Source: Takifugu bimaculatus
Lineage: Eukaryota > Chordata > Actinopteri > Tetraodontiformes > Tetraodontidae
DNA length: 64,000 nt
Direction of reading: 5' to 3'
NCBI GenBank assembly: GCA_004026145.2
Contig: CP034975.1
Span: 873,898 to 937,897, forward strand
Shown piece after piece: positions 51,006 to 63,400 of the stretch. How positions within the stretch are numbered: position 1 is the first letter of the stretch; each line of letters starts with the position of its first letter. The translations under genes and the position numbers were made by a program. The notes beneath the pieces are model-generated. The model made no database searches and had not been told where the DNA came from. It was given only the letters and a program-made list of their open reading frames with translations.

Positions 51006-52094
51006 GTTGGCCGTGGCTACTTCTGCTGATGAATGGCTGAAGTGACGTTTTTTTCTCTGATCTGATGGTTTGGAGGAGTTATCACAAATTTGAGACAGCC
51101 CCTTGAGAAGTAGCCCCGCCCCTCTGCCGTTCTGACGTAACGCACGCCGTTTATACTGGGACCAGTTCAAACAAAAGACCAAACCATTTGGATGTGATTA
51201 CCAGGGTGTCTGACGCAGAATTCAGCGCTCCAGAGGCGAAAAACCAAGAGTCTGAGTTCAAATAGAACCATTCTGCGTTTATGAAGCTTTTTTTCCAATA
51301 AATTAATATATTTTTTCATATTTAAATTGAAGTCGACCTAAAGCCACAAGTCCAAAAGACAGACTTTTGAGCATTTGGTACTTTCTAATTGTAGTTTATT
51401 AACATTTTTGCTTTGACCTTCATTCATGTTTATGACAGCCTTTTACTTTTTATCTAAAAGAATCAGCAAGTTGTGGCTTAATCATTTTAAACCACAACTC
51501 TCATATTTATATTAACTACAGTCAACTACTCTATGTTACAAATAATCACATAACTATATGTGCTTATACATTCTTCTGTCATTCATTGCAAAATATTCTA
51601 ACACATTTGATGCTCCACTTTATGTTGTTCTTAGGGTTAGGGTTAATTTGTAAAATTATTAAGACACAAGAGGGAAAAGTTGTACCCACCGATTATTTAT
51701 TTAGAAGGAAGCAGACAAATATAAGAGGTTTTTGGCAGAGCTTTTGCATAAAGATTATCACACCTGAAATATTAAAACAGGTATTTCTACATGATGGTGT
51801 CTTTTCTAGGCGTCTCCAGCATTATTGGTCATCTGCCCGTTTGCTCAGGAGCTCTGATAGTCTTTGTTAACCCAATAACATTTAAAAGTTTAAATTTTAC
51901 ATTTTTATTTAAGAGTTTAAATATTCCACATGTAGCGCCCTCTTCTGTCAAGCAGTGGCAAAGCATCCGACTGGTTGCCTGGTTCCCACTAAACAAAAAC
52001 GGGCCGTCTGTCCTGGCTGGAACTTAGAAAGTAGAAAGTTGAAATAGTTTCATCTGGTTGTTGCATCTTTAACTGGGGCGAGATAATCCAAAAC
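51006..52094. promoter_or_regulatory. Shared start region of phgdh and cfap210
   Basis: phgdh (-) and cfap210 (+) start head to head 1.1 kb apart. The sequence next to phgdh is moderately GC-rich. The rest is AT-rich with no recognisable gene, and contains a short telomere-like tract. The in-frame sequence upstream of the phgdh ATG has no earlier ATG, so no N-terminal extension is supported. Confidence 0.55.
51631..51645. repeat. Short TTAGGG-type tract
   Basis: Two and a half TTAGGG units in the phgdh/cfap210 spacer, in the opposite orientation to the longer tract at 13861-13896. At this length it could be chance. Confidence 0.5.
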
Positions 52095-54515
52095 ATGGAA
52101 ACAGAGGTTCAACACGGGCGAAGAAAAACCTCCCGTAAGAAAGGTGAGATCATTCAAATAACACTTTAGGTGATGTTCATGACTGGCATGGCATTTGGTA
52201 GTTGGTGTAACCTGAAGAATAAAAGGCTTAATGCAATTTTATTCTTTTAATCCTCCTCCACTTTCATCCAAACCCTTCCTAAACTACTGAAACCTCCAAT
52301 TTTTCAGCCAAAAATGACTGTTTTGCACTAATAAACATCCACGTAGTGATTGATAGCTTTTCTTTTAACAAGTTGATGAAATAACCTTCATTTTTGTGCT
52401 TTAGTTGATGACGCCAGCGGGATGTTTCAGTTTCCAGACCTCCGACAGGTTACAGTGTTATCCAAGGCTGAATGGCAGAGGATCCAACGTGAGCTGGACC
52501 GACACAACCCTGAAAAGGAGCGAAGGACAGAGGAGGCCAAAGAGAGGGAGGTTCTCCATCAGCAGTCGGTGGAGGTGGTGAAGCAGTGGTCCAACACCAT
52601 CGCTGTGAGAGGCTTTCACTTTAAAACTACAACTAAAACTACAAAAAGGCCCCACAGGCCACATTAGTGAGGCTGCACATTTGATTATTAAAGGGCCAAC
52701 GGCAGAAAAAGCTGGAGGCGAAGAAGATACGGGATGAGGTTGAAGAGGAGAAGAGGAAACAGATTGACCGAGAGGAGGCCAAATTTCAGGCAGCAGAAGC
52801 GAAAAGAGGCGGTCGAGAAAGCCAAAACTCAGCTGTACTATCAGAGCGACCATGTTAGAGGCTTACATGTGGGTGTGGCATCACACCGTCACTCATGAGT
52901 GATGCGTTTGGGGTCGTGACCTGGCGTTATTGTTGCCCCCACACAGAGCGCACTCCTGCTGACAGAGGTGCTGAAGGAGAGAGAGGCTCAGATTGACCTG
53001 AAGGAGCGCATCAAGAACACCACCAGGGACGTGGAGAAGCAATTTCTGGATGTGATGAAGACCAGGGAGGATGAGGCACAGAGGCAGGAGGAGGAGAGAG
53101 CACTCCAGAGGAAGATGGTGACCCAGGCTGTGGCAGAAGACCTGAGAAAACAGTGAGAAAACACTATTTTCTTCAACCCACTTCCAGTCTTTCAAGTTGT
53201 TGATTTCCTTTTTCAGGATTGGGGAAAACAAGGTGCTGAAGGAGCAGCAGAAGGTAGAAAGCAAGAGAGAGGGAGAGGAAATCCAACAGCTTACAGAGCT
53301 CTACCAGTGGGAGCAAAGGATGGAGCGAGAGAGACAAGTGAAGCAGAAGAAAGATCTAATGCAAGCTCACGTGGTAGGATCCAAACAGGGTAATGAATCT
53401 GTGGAGGGGACAGTTACAGTATAACCGTCCCGGCTGTGTTTACAGGAACACGTCGCTAATAGAGACAGCGTGAGAGCTACGGAGGAGGAGAAACAGAAGA
53501 CTGAAGAGGAAAGGAGGACTCTTTTCCTCTCTGCTAAAGAAAAAATGATGAAGCTACGCAAAGACCGAGAAACGGAGCTGCTCAGGTACGAACCAGCACG
53601 GCACAGACGAGAGTCGTGCACGGGGGTCCATTGATTTCACTGCCCAGCCTTTTTTTTTTTGGATCCAGAGAAGCCCAGAAGCTCAGAGAAGGCATCATGA
53701 AGGACCTGACAGTCGCACAGCAGGAGCAGTGGGTCAGTGAGGAGCAGAGGATCGTGAAGGCGGTGGCGGAGCAGGAGGCAAAACAGGCCCAGCAGTGGTG
53801 GGAAGAGGAGGAGAGGCGGGCCACGATGCTGAGGGCCATCAGGGAGCACCGAGAACTCACGGTACCAATACAGCGGCATGCCATGATGGTAAACACTCCA
53901 GTTGACAAGATAGAAAAGTTCTGCTTGTTTTAAAATCAGAGACAAGAGAAGGAGCAGAGACAGCGAGCAGCAAAGCAGACGGCAAAGGATGAGCTTGAAG
54001 CCAAGAGAGAGGCCGACAGGATATTTAAAGAGAAGCAGCGATCAAAGGCTCTTCAGATCAAAGAGGACAGAATTCATTTACAAGGCTTCAACGCCACACA
54101 GACGGTAGCCTCGATTCTTAGACATCACTTTTAAGCGATACTCGTGCTCATCTCTGTCCTCAAACCCAGGCGGAGAAAAGCGCCCAGAGGGAGGTGCTCA
54201 GAAAAGGGGAGCAGGAGCTGGAAAAGATGAACGCGGAGCTGATGGCCCAGGAGGCGCGGCAGTTCCACCAGTATTCCCAGCAGGTCATCCGCACAGCGGC
54301 GGCAGGGTCAGCGAAACATCATCCCCCTCTGCAAAGCGGCGAGGGAAGCGTTCGGAGGAGGCTTTGACCCCGCCTGCAGCGGGATCAGACCGGTTTACCT
54401 GGTTCAGGACCAGAGCGGCGCTCAGATGCCCCAGTACGTCTCCGAGGACGTCAAAAAACTCAACCAGGCCGTAGATATTCAAGCTGAAAAGAAGAGACTG
54501 GGCTTCACCTGGTGA
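52095..54515 (+). CDS. cfap210: Cilia/flagella-associated protein 210 (CCDC173; two apparent frameshifts)
   Basis: CFAP210 is a coiled-coil microtubule inner protein of ciliary doublets. Nine exons: 52095-52143, 52405-52604, 52694-52868, 52947-53152, 53217-53373, 53446-53585, 53669-53861, 53940-54104, 54170-54515. The product is almost wholly charged helix of the trichohyalin-plectin type. Landmarks are DLRQVTVLSKAEWQRIQ at the N-terminus, the SALLLTEVLKEREAQI segment, and the end AEKKRLGFTW. The exons sum to 1631 nt, two bases over a whole number of codons. One extra base sits near the AAAA at 52802-52805 (exon 3), the other at the GGG at 54305-54307 (exon 9). Discounting both gives about 542 aa (human about 552). 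The exon 5 donor could be either of two sites 3 nt apart. Confidence 0.88.
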
Positions 54516-55316
54516 TCAAGGTTCCACACCTGTCCAACAATACTGCTGAATCAGCAGCAACATGTTGTGACTCATCATTCCTTCGCATCACGTCAGCATT
54601 CATTTCAAATGAAAGATGGGCAGCATTGATTAGAGCGTGAGATGTTCTGAAGGTTCTGTGGTTTATTAGAAAGGTTTCTGATATCATCTCCAGGTGATTT
54701 ACAGAGCATAACAGTTTCTGCCTGACATCCAACACACACAAACTGGTCTGCCGACCCATGAAATCAGCAATAATTCACAACCGCAGGAAACTGGACAGGA
54801 CAGGTCAGAGCACGCATGGGTAGAGTTCTAGCTTTTAAAAGTATTTTCAGCTGAAGGTCACAGCAGCAACGGTTTCGAACCAACTACCACAAAACAGTTT
54901 CTATAAATCCTGATTTGGCAGATGAGACATTAAATCACAAAGAACAAAACCTTTTTCTTCTTCTTTAATCTTAATATAAAAAGGGAAATTTGTTTACCAT
55001 TTTTGTGGTGAAGACAAAGATCAAATCCCATTTCCCTGCATAAATCACAGGATTCACCTGGATTCACTTGACACTCGGACAGAAATGGGATTTTCCTTCT
55101 CTAAACTCACCTTTGTTACAACAATGCACTTAGAAAACATTTCCATTTTGACTGATCACTAAAAACAAGTCTACGCTGCATCGGCCAAAGCTCGGCTGAC
55201 TTGTGAAAGACTTCACAGAACGATGAGTATGAGAAATTCCCCTTCTAGATGAACTTCAGCATTGGTACATGCTGGAGCAATGAAAGGCAAACTTCTGTGT
55301 TTGTAGCTTCAGGATA
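54516..55316. other. Convergent 3' ends of cfap210 and ppig
   Basis: About 800 bp between two stop codons facing each other. It should hold both 3' UTRs. I see a minus-strand AATAAA at 54662-54667, which would give ppig a 3' UTR of about 650 nt. No clear plus-strand signal is visible and there are no genes. Confidence 0.5.
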
Positions 55317-58300
55317 TCAGTCACTGTCAGAGCTGGAGCTGGATCTGGATCTGGATCTCTTCCTTTCTTTGCCTTTTGTACCGTCTGGCCTGGCGGGACT
55401 CCGTCGGTCTCTGGACGTGCTGTTCCCCCGGCTCCTTCTGGAATCTGGGCTCCTGCGGCTCCTTTTTCTCTTGTCCCCGTCGCTGTCTGAGCTTCTCCGT
55501 CTTCTTTGGGTTGTGCTTCCTCTGTCCCTTCTATGAGATGACCGATCTTTGCTGTGGTCCCTTCTGTTGCTCCGACTTCTGGACCGCCTGCTTCTCTGTG
55601 AATCTCTGGCCCTGTTTCTGTCTCCACTCCTCGTTCGATGTTCCTTCTCCCTGGAAGTTCCCCGCCTCTTACGCTCCCTGTCGCTGCTGTGCCGCTTTTC
55701 TCGGCTGCGTTCTCTGCCTCTCTCTCTGCTCTTTTCTCGTTTTTCCTCAGTCTCCTTGGATAGAGTAGGTGTATCCTTGTTCATGCTTGCAGATCTGGGT
55801 CCATCTTTTGAGGTTCCTTCCTTGCTTTGGGACTTTGACCTGCTTTTCTCCCTGTTTCTTCCTTTGGCTTCCTCTCTATGCTTTTTATCAGAGTCGGGGC
55901 CTTTGTTTCGCTCTTTGCTGTGGTCGGTCTCAACCTCTTCTTTTCTTTTGTCATCTTGGGTTTTGCTCCTTGAGCGACCTCTTCTTCCATCACTTTTATG
56001 CTTGTGAGACTTGTCTCTGCTTTTTGACCTCCTGCTTTTTTCTCGGCTTTTGCTGCGGCTTTGGGATTTATTGCCCTTCTTTGACTTGTGTTTGCTTTCC
56101 TTTTCATCTTCTTTGCTTCTGGATCTACGGGAGCGAGATTTCTTGTCTTTTTTCCCCTCAGCTGAGTGATCCTGTTTAGTGTCAGAGGACCGTCTCTCTC
56201 GCCTTTGCCCTTTATCTTCTTCCTCCTTATCGTCATTCATGTCCCCTCTTAAAAGAAAGAAGTGGCAGGTTAACACCAAAACAACATAAATGAAACAGCT
56301 ACAATTATAATACAATTATTTTTAGAACCATAACTGATGGTGATTATCTTATATACCAGTCACTTCAGAAAGAAAAGCTCTAATCTGACAGACTTAAATG
56401 GTGTCTCCACATATACTCTACAAAATGAGTCATGTTTACCTGTCCCCCTTAATCCAGCGCTCTCCAGTGACAGCTCTCATTCTCTGACGCCGAATTTCCT
56501 GACGCCAGCGTGGAGGGGTTTCACTGCTCCGAAAGCGGTCTCTGGACCTCGAACGAGACCGTGATGGAGTTCGATACCACTGGGCGGGAGAAAAATCAGA
56601 TAAAGAACCAGTGTCACTGTTGTGATGATGACAGAGTGAATTCCTGGAGAAGATGAGGGCTACATACCCTCTGACCCCTGCCTTTAATCTTCCTCCCAGA
56701 CCTTGTAATTACCAGGCGTCGCTGATATCCGGTCTGAGAATTATACATCGAGCGAGAACTACAGGAACAACACATATAATCATTATTTTTTGGAAACATT
56801 TTGGACATTGACCAGGTTAGTCACAACCAACCTCTCTCTTTGCCTCTCGTCTTTGGTCTGCTGATCCTGTTCAGCCTGCTGAAACAGAGGGCTCCTCCGC
56901 ATGAGGAATCGGTTTTCTGGGATGGGTGGAATTTCTTCAGGACGTACTGTAGATGTAACCACCTCCTCTTGTTCTTTCATTTCAGGACTTTCTGCCTGTG
57001 GCCTACAAATATACAATAATTTGAATGAAAGTGACAGCTTCAGGGCGCAGCTGCCAATGTTAATAAAATAGAGCTACCTTTTCTTCTCCTTTTTCTTTTT
57101 CTGTTTTTTGGTCTTCTTTTTCTTCTTCTTCTTAGATTCCTTCTCTGATTCTTCAGATTCAGAGGATGAATCTGATGAGCTTTCAGAATCGCTGGAGCTG
57201 CTGGAACTAGACGTTTCTCGCGCTCTCTCTTTTTTAGCTTTCTTTGCTGTAAATAAAAGCTCCAGTCCATCAAATCTAAAATTTATTTGTCGGCGCTAAA
57301 TGTTTTCCACAAACAAACCTTTAGATTTAGGGATCAGTTCTCCACAGTTCAAAACCTTGACCTCAGCATAGGGTCTGCTGTTAGCATCCGTTTTCTGATT
57401 CTCTATGGTTTGAATGACCTCTTGGCCAGAGATCACCTGACCAAAAACCACATGGACACTAAGAAAAACACAATTGTTGAGTCCAAACAAACTGCAGAGA
57501 TTTGTCACTATATAAACAGAATTTACATTCCAATGCATTTATGTAGCACATACCCATCCAGATGTGGAGAAGGTTTTGTGGTTCTGAAAGGTCACAAGTG
57601 TTAAAATTAGAAAACTGTTTTACACTCATACAAATGCCATAAATCCAGGAAGAGAAACGATACTTACACGAAAAACTGTGATCCATTTGTATCTTTGCCT
57701 CTATTGGCCATTGACAGCAGGTACTCCTTATTGTGCTTAACAGCAAAGCTTTCATCTGAAAGAAAAGGCTAAGATTGTACATCCATCCTCACGCCAACCT
57801 CTGGCACAGATAAGCAACTGCTCTGATAATGGCAACTTTACCTTCAAAAAAGCCTCCATAGATGGATTCGCCTCCTCTTCCATTACCTGTGCAGGAATCA
57901 ACAAGACATCAGTCAAACAATGGTGCTAAACATAGAAATTGTGGTACAGCATGAACATTTTTCCTGTACAGAGACTAGCAGTAAATATACTCCCCCTTAT
58001 TAAAATTAGTAAGCTAAACCAATCAGTGTGTCAATGTCTGTGTAGATTCTCAATCATCCAAGTCACAGTTATCCAAATAAGATCATTGGGTCGACTGGAC
58101 TTCACCACCATGTGACCCAGCAGACAAAGGGGAAGCACCCAAAGTGAAACTAGGTGAACGACCCTACCAACGACTCTCAGATGACTGCCCAGATTAGCAT
58201 ACTAATGGTCCACAAGGGCTATATTTTCAAGCTCTGCTCTCAGTGAGTTTAGAACTGAAGAAGTCTTCTGGAGAGAAGGCAAAAGGTCTACAAGACAAAC

Positions 58301-59075
58301 CCTAACAAATCCAGTCGACACAGAGATCTTACTTGGAGAATAGGTTTGTCCAACATGGCCACTTAATTACTCACCTTCACTGAAGTCTCCTCCTTGAATC
58401 ATGAAGTCTTTCACAATTCGATGGAACAAGCATCCTTTGTAGTGCAGGGGCTTCTGGGTTCCCTTCCCAATGCCTCGCTCACCTGACAGAAAGCAAATTG
58501 TTTAACAATATTAAAATCATGAACAAATGTAAGACGTTTTACAGCCTGTTATTTGGAGAAAATATCTTGTTCACCTGTGCAGAGGCACCGGAAGTTTTCA
58601 CAAGTTTTAGGACAGAAATCTGAGAAGAGTTCGACCACAACTCTGCCAACTTTGAGATGAGGAAAAGAGGACAAAATAAACAGTGTTAGTGATTGAATTT
58701 AGTATTTAAAAAAAAGTAAATTACATTTAACTAACATCTACCTGCAGATTTCTTGATAGGAATGTATATATGTAGAATATGTAAAATGATACATCCAGTC
58801 CCATTCTGTGTTTTTTGATTAAACTTACTCTCTATATATATATTTTTGAAGTAAAGTATGTAAAATTAAAGATCTTTTTTAACACTTCAAAAATCAAAAC
58901 AATACTTTAGCGCATGATATGTTGATTGTGTCTGGGCTTTAATTTGGTTAATTATCTTACATAAGCAACAAGATAATGTGTATTATTGTTGTTTAATGCC
59001 AGTTTATCCCTTACCGAGCACATTACTGATTCCGATGTCAAAGAAGCATCGGGGACGTTGAACCTTGATCCCCAT
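55317..59075 (-). CDS. ppig: Peptidyl-prolyl isomerase G (SR-cyclophilin)
   Basis: PPIG is a nuclear-speckle cyclophilin with an RS-rich tail that binds splicing factors and the RNA polymerase II CTD. Twelve minus-strand exons: 59015-59075, 58575-58649, 58375-58482, 57842-57886, 57668-57755, 57554-57583, 57319-57458, 57078-57246, 56832-57002, 56668-56758, 56440-56579, 55317-56247, summing to 2049 nt (682 aa; human about 754). The cyclophilin domain fills about residues 1-175, with the catalytic Arg and Phe in FHRIVKDFM and QGGDFSEGNGRGG. The cyclosporin-contact Trp of cyclophilin A is His here (SPHLDGVHVVFG). Next come a Ser/acidic then poly-Lys segment, the RPEEIPPIPENRFLMR motif, a TRSGRKIKGRG motif, and a last exon of about 310 codons rich in RS/KS and ending SSSSSDSD. 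All phases are exact. Confidence 0.96.
58075..58334. repeat. Inverted-arm repeat inside a ppig intron
   Basis: Two imperfect inverted arms of about 28 bp, at 58075-58102 and 58307-58334, share TAAGATC and GTCGACTGGA words and enclose about 200 bp. The inner part contains GAACTGAAGAAGTCTTCTGGA, close to sequence I recall from many teleost intergenic repeats, as is the GTGTAGATTCTCAATCATCCA just to the left. I read it as a degraded interspersed element of uncertain class, with no coding potential. Confidence 0.6.
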
Positions 59076-60485
59076 GATCACCTCTGTGGATCAAATGCCT
59101 GAAGCAACCACAAACAGCCCGCAGATTACTAAAATATCTAGTACACTTAATAGGTTTTACTTGCATGAGTTGATACATGTGGCTAAACTAAAGACGAAAA
59201 CAATCAGTGAAGTGAAGTAAAAGGTTGGTAGTTCCGATTCGTATCCAATACGCACGCTAGCAGAGCAGGTTTGGAATCTCATATGAATTAAAAGGTAGAA
59301 TCTGTGGCCAAGTTCTTGTGCAACCTGCAATATTATCCAGCTCACAGACCGACCGAACACAGACTCGTTAATTATCGTTAATTCCATTCTAACACGTTCG
59401 GTTCCATCTTTAACTCTGACGCGAGGCCTGTCGTTAGCAAGTTAGCAACCTGGCTTTCGCCAAATGTGTCTAATATGGCGCTTAGAAAGCTTTAGCAGGG
59501 TAATTTTTGCATATTGACCACATAACTCCACTCTAAATGTGATGTTCACAGCGACATACTTCACCTGAGGATCCAATGATATCACTTAATCGAATCGATT
59601 TCACAAACGATGAAAATCAAGTTTCATTCAGTGTTGAACTAGGAATTTTCTAAAGATGGCGCCGCTCAGACGTCAAAATTTCAACGGGCACGTAGTCGGT
59701 GGGTTAATTTTTGCCCTGATCAAGGCTTGTAAGGTGCAAAAATCTCTGTCTAAACGTACCCTTTTAACGTTATCTTGAAAATTTTGCTAAGCGAAGTTAA
59801 TTTTAGGATTAAAATATGAATATATTTAATGCATATAAAGTTTAAACGGCTTCTTAACGTTTTAGAACAGCTCAGGGCACAGGCACTGAAAGATCTACAT
59901 TCGGGGTAAAAATATGGCCTAATGCGTCACTGAATACGGAAGTGAAACACTGAGGCGCATATGTTTGGCAATTTTGACTTTGAAAATTGTCATCTAAATA
60001 ATGCGCTAATATTGTCTGAGCTTTTAAGAGATTTACACTCTTGGGAAACAATTTAAACGTGAGTTTATAGGGTTACTCTGGGTTTCTTCAAATGTTTTCT
60101 ATGTGTTTTTACTGGCTCCACGTGAGAGCTGTGTTACCCAACGGAACATACCCATATTGGCCACCGGTATGTCTACACAATTTGGATTAAAATCAAGCAA
60201 GGGTGATGAGAGATCTCTGAGTTAATGTTTGCAAGGTGAAACCAACAGAACCCGAGGTCAGTTTATTATTTTCATCTAAATTGTCATAAAATGTCATCTG
60301 ACATTTCTAACCAAGCATAGTAATGTCTCTTTTTTTTGTATTCTTTAAATGACAGGTTCTTTTACCACATTCAGATCCGTTGGTTTGGTCCAACCTTCCA
60401 AAGTTGCTTTGACGTTGGGATGAGCAATTATGCTGGGATACCAATAACTCCCTTTTTATAATAATTTGCCTCAAGGTCTGTGGTG
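59076..60485. promoter_or_regulatory. Shared start region of ppig and fastkd1
   Basis: ppig (-) and fastkd1 (+) start head to head 1.4 kb apart. The block at about 59400-59700 has the most CpGs and contains a YY1-like site. 5' untranslated exons of either gene may lie here. I see no coding exon before 60486. Confidence 0.55.
59653..59663 (+). promoter_or_regulatory. YY1-like AAGATGGCGCC element
   Basis: This word matches the AAGATGGCGGC YY1 consensus at ten of eleven positions and lies between the divergent ppig and fastkd1 starts. Such sites commonly sit just downstream of TATA-less start sites. Assignment to a gene is inference. Confidence 0.5.
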
Positions 60486-63400
60486 ATGTTTCGGTTCCGT
60501 TTTGTTCAATCCTGTCTTCGGAGGCTTCTCCATGGGGGCACAGTGACCCGGGACCCGGTTTTGCAGCAACTCCGTATGTGCGTCGCTGAAGAGCAGGTGT
60601 TTGATGTTGTTGGAAAAAACACTGCAAAGCTCACAGTAGATCATGTCGGCCGGGCTGTGGGAATGCTCTGGCAGTTTCAGAAAGAGAAACCACAAATGCT
60701 CCGAACTGTCGAGCTCATCAACAGCCACCCTCAGTTTCTAACCCTTCGGGTGTTGGCTGAAAACAAAATTACTCACATGGATAACTTGATGTTGGTCGAC
60801 ATACTTTACAGCTTCCTCAGGTACAATCGTACACAAGCCTTGTTAAATTGCTATGTGGTTTTTAGGATTCCTCTGATATAATGTTGTGTTTTTTTCCATC
60901 ATCAGGTTGAATGTGGAACCACATGACTCTCTTGTTCAGCAGTTGGTATCAGAAGCATGGCTGCGAATAGACCGGTATGATTGATACATTGTTTGGTGGG
61001 CACGTTCTGAAGTTTGCGTTATTCGGAAATAAAAATGCATTTATTTCTTTCTTTCCAGGTTACCAATGACATCATTGTCCAAGTTTGCAATCTGTCTAAG
61101 TGATCAGCACCTCCAGCACAGCACTCTAATGGGCCACATCACCAGCATTATTGATCAGATGTTGCCGTCCATCCATGATGTTAGGTTCGTCATGAAACCA
61201 CCGGTCACATTAACATACCAGAAACCTGTCATGTCCTCCCTGTTTACCTTTTGTGGTCATGTTTTCTCAGAATCCTCTCGACTCTCATGATCAGCGTGTC
61301 TTCTCTGGTGTCTGTGCGGCTTCGTGATGCCCTCATTGACAGAGCAGGTCATCTTCTGGACACCATAGACGTCTCCAATTACAACAGCCCCCGGAGATTG
61401 GTGCAATTCCTGCGCAACATCAAGCACAGTCACCGTCCTTTGCTGGAAAAGTGCAATAAGATCCTTTTGTACCACATTCCCAGGATGGATGCAGAAAATA
61501 TTTGTATCATCATGGGGCTTTATCAGTCCCTTGCAGTTCAACAACTGCGACTTCATGCTGGCGGCGAGACAAAGACTTACAGAATTGGTCGATTCAAGCA
61601 CCGACCCTTTCTCCTTTACAAAACTGTTTGTGGGTCTGGGTCCTATGGCCAGTCAGGAGACCAAAGAACGGTTTGTAGCATCATGCCATCGACATCTCGT
61701 CTGTGAACCCCTGAGTCAGGAAATGTGAACTTTCCTGAGTCACATAAGTGGCTAATTTGGTTGCACTGTTTTGCAGGTTGGAGAATACTGCCCTCCTATT
61801 GGCCGATGAGCTCAATGCGCAGCAGGCTTTAGCTATAGCTGAAACTCTAGAGGAGATTCAGAGCAGGAATTTGAGCTTACTGAACAAGTGAGTCATGTTG
61901 TCTCTATTGTGAAATCTGCAAGATTTCAATGTTTGGAGCCATTTCCGTCATATAAATGATTCGTCCTTCTGATGCATCTTGGTGATATGTCTTGATACCT
62001 CAAGCAACAGTTACTGAACATCATTGGGTCAAATCAGTTTAGCATCGCAGCATGTTATGATTTCATAGTTTTTTGTTTTTTCTAGGATTGCATCAGTCAT
62101 TAAAAGGAATCTTCATGTCTACAAGCCAGTGGAGGTGGCCAGAATCACCCAAGCTCTTTTTCTGTTGCAATACCAAAACCCTGAACTCTTTGCCAAACTA
62201 AGAAACACTCTGATTACGTAAGTGTGAATTTCAATTCAACCATCCCTTCTTTTTTTTCAAACCTTCATTGAATAAATCTGACTGACGGTGTTTCATCTTG
62301 CAGTTTTTTGCGGAGCAGCATCTTCCCCTATGAAGTGTCCATGTTGACCCGCGTCCTGTCCCTGCTGCCCAGCCCGCGGCTTGACGAGACTCTACTCTCC
62401 CGCATGGAAGCCGTAGCGCCCCAGTGCACTCTCAGTGATCTCAACTCCTTTTCTTTTGTCATCAGCAAGTGGGTGCGCAACGACTCCTCCTTTGCCCACA
62501 ACACTCCCAGCAAATACGTGCATTTGCTGCAGGTCTTGAACCGCTGCGGATGCGAGAGGCTGCACACGGCCGACCGGCTGGACTTGCTGCTGGAGGAGCT
62601 AAAGTACATTTCAGGAGAGTGGTTTGAGGAGATGTTGGTCAGCGAGGTGATGGCCACACTGCAGAGGATGATGGATCAGATAAACTGGACCAATGTAGTA
62701 GAACTGGCTTACTTTCTAACCAAGATAAATCAGCACTGCCCTCCTCTGCTGGACCAAATCGCCAGCGTGGCTATTAAAGACATTGAGAAGGTGCTTGAAG
62801 TTTACTGTGTGTTTCTGACAGGTGATATACCTGCAGCATTGCATATCTGTAAATGTTAATGTTATTTTCCTCGTGATCCTTTGAAGATTCACCCCTCGGC
62901 AACATACGCCATGCTGCTGCCCTTCTCTGTCCTGAATTATGATCCTGCCCAAGCAGACGAGTTGTATGACGTATGCATTCAGCATATCATTCCTCATATC
63001 AGTAAGTTGATCAGAGAACACTTTCCTTTTGTAAATCCAGCATCGCATTGATGAACCTTGCCTATGCAGGCTCTTTTGATCCTCATCTGCTGGTTTTCCT
63101 GGCCTACTCTTTGGCTTTGGCCGATTACTTCCCTGAGGAGCTCGTCAGAACGATCTTCAGTATTGACTTTTTGGGAAAGCTTGATGCCCAGCTAGAAAGT
63201 AGGTCTCTGTTTTGTCTATATCTGTCTTGACAAAAGGAAAGAATAGTATTACAGAGTGTGTATGGTCTCCCTGATTCTTAAAGCCTTACCCGATGCCCTC
63301 AACATGCGGACCAGACTCCGCCTCATGGAGCTGAACCGTGCAGTGTGTCTCGAGTGTCCAGAGTTCCAGGTGCCTTGGTTTCACGAGCGGTACTGCCAGT

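Noticed and set aside
51006..51182. N-terminal extension of phgdh in frame upstream of 51005
   Set aside because: The frame is open but has no ATG before the family start MAPIAIKSVLIS, so it is 5' UTR.
47493..54515. phgdh and cfap210 as true pseudogenes
   Set aside because: Every exon, splice site and catalytic motif is otherwise intact, with no in-frame stops or missing exons. Lone +1 changes in homopolymers fit sequence error better, though reads are needed to settle it.
55549..56179. Long Leu/Ser/Cys-rich plus-strand frames opposite ppig
   Set aside because: They are antisense readings of the RS-repeat exon of ppig. Arg/Ser codon bias leaves the other strand open by composition.
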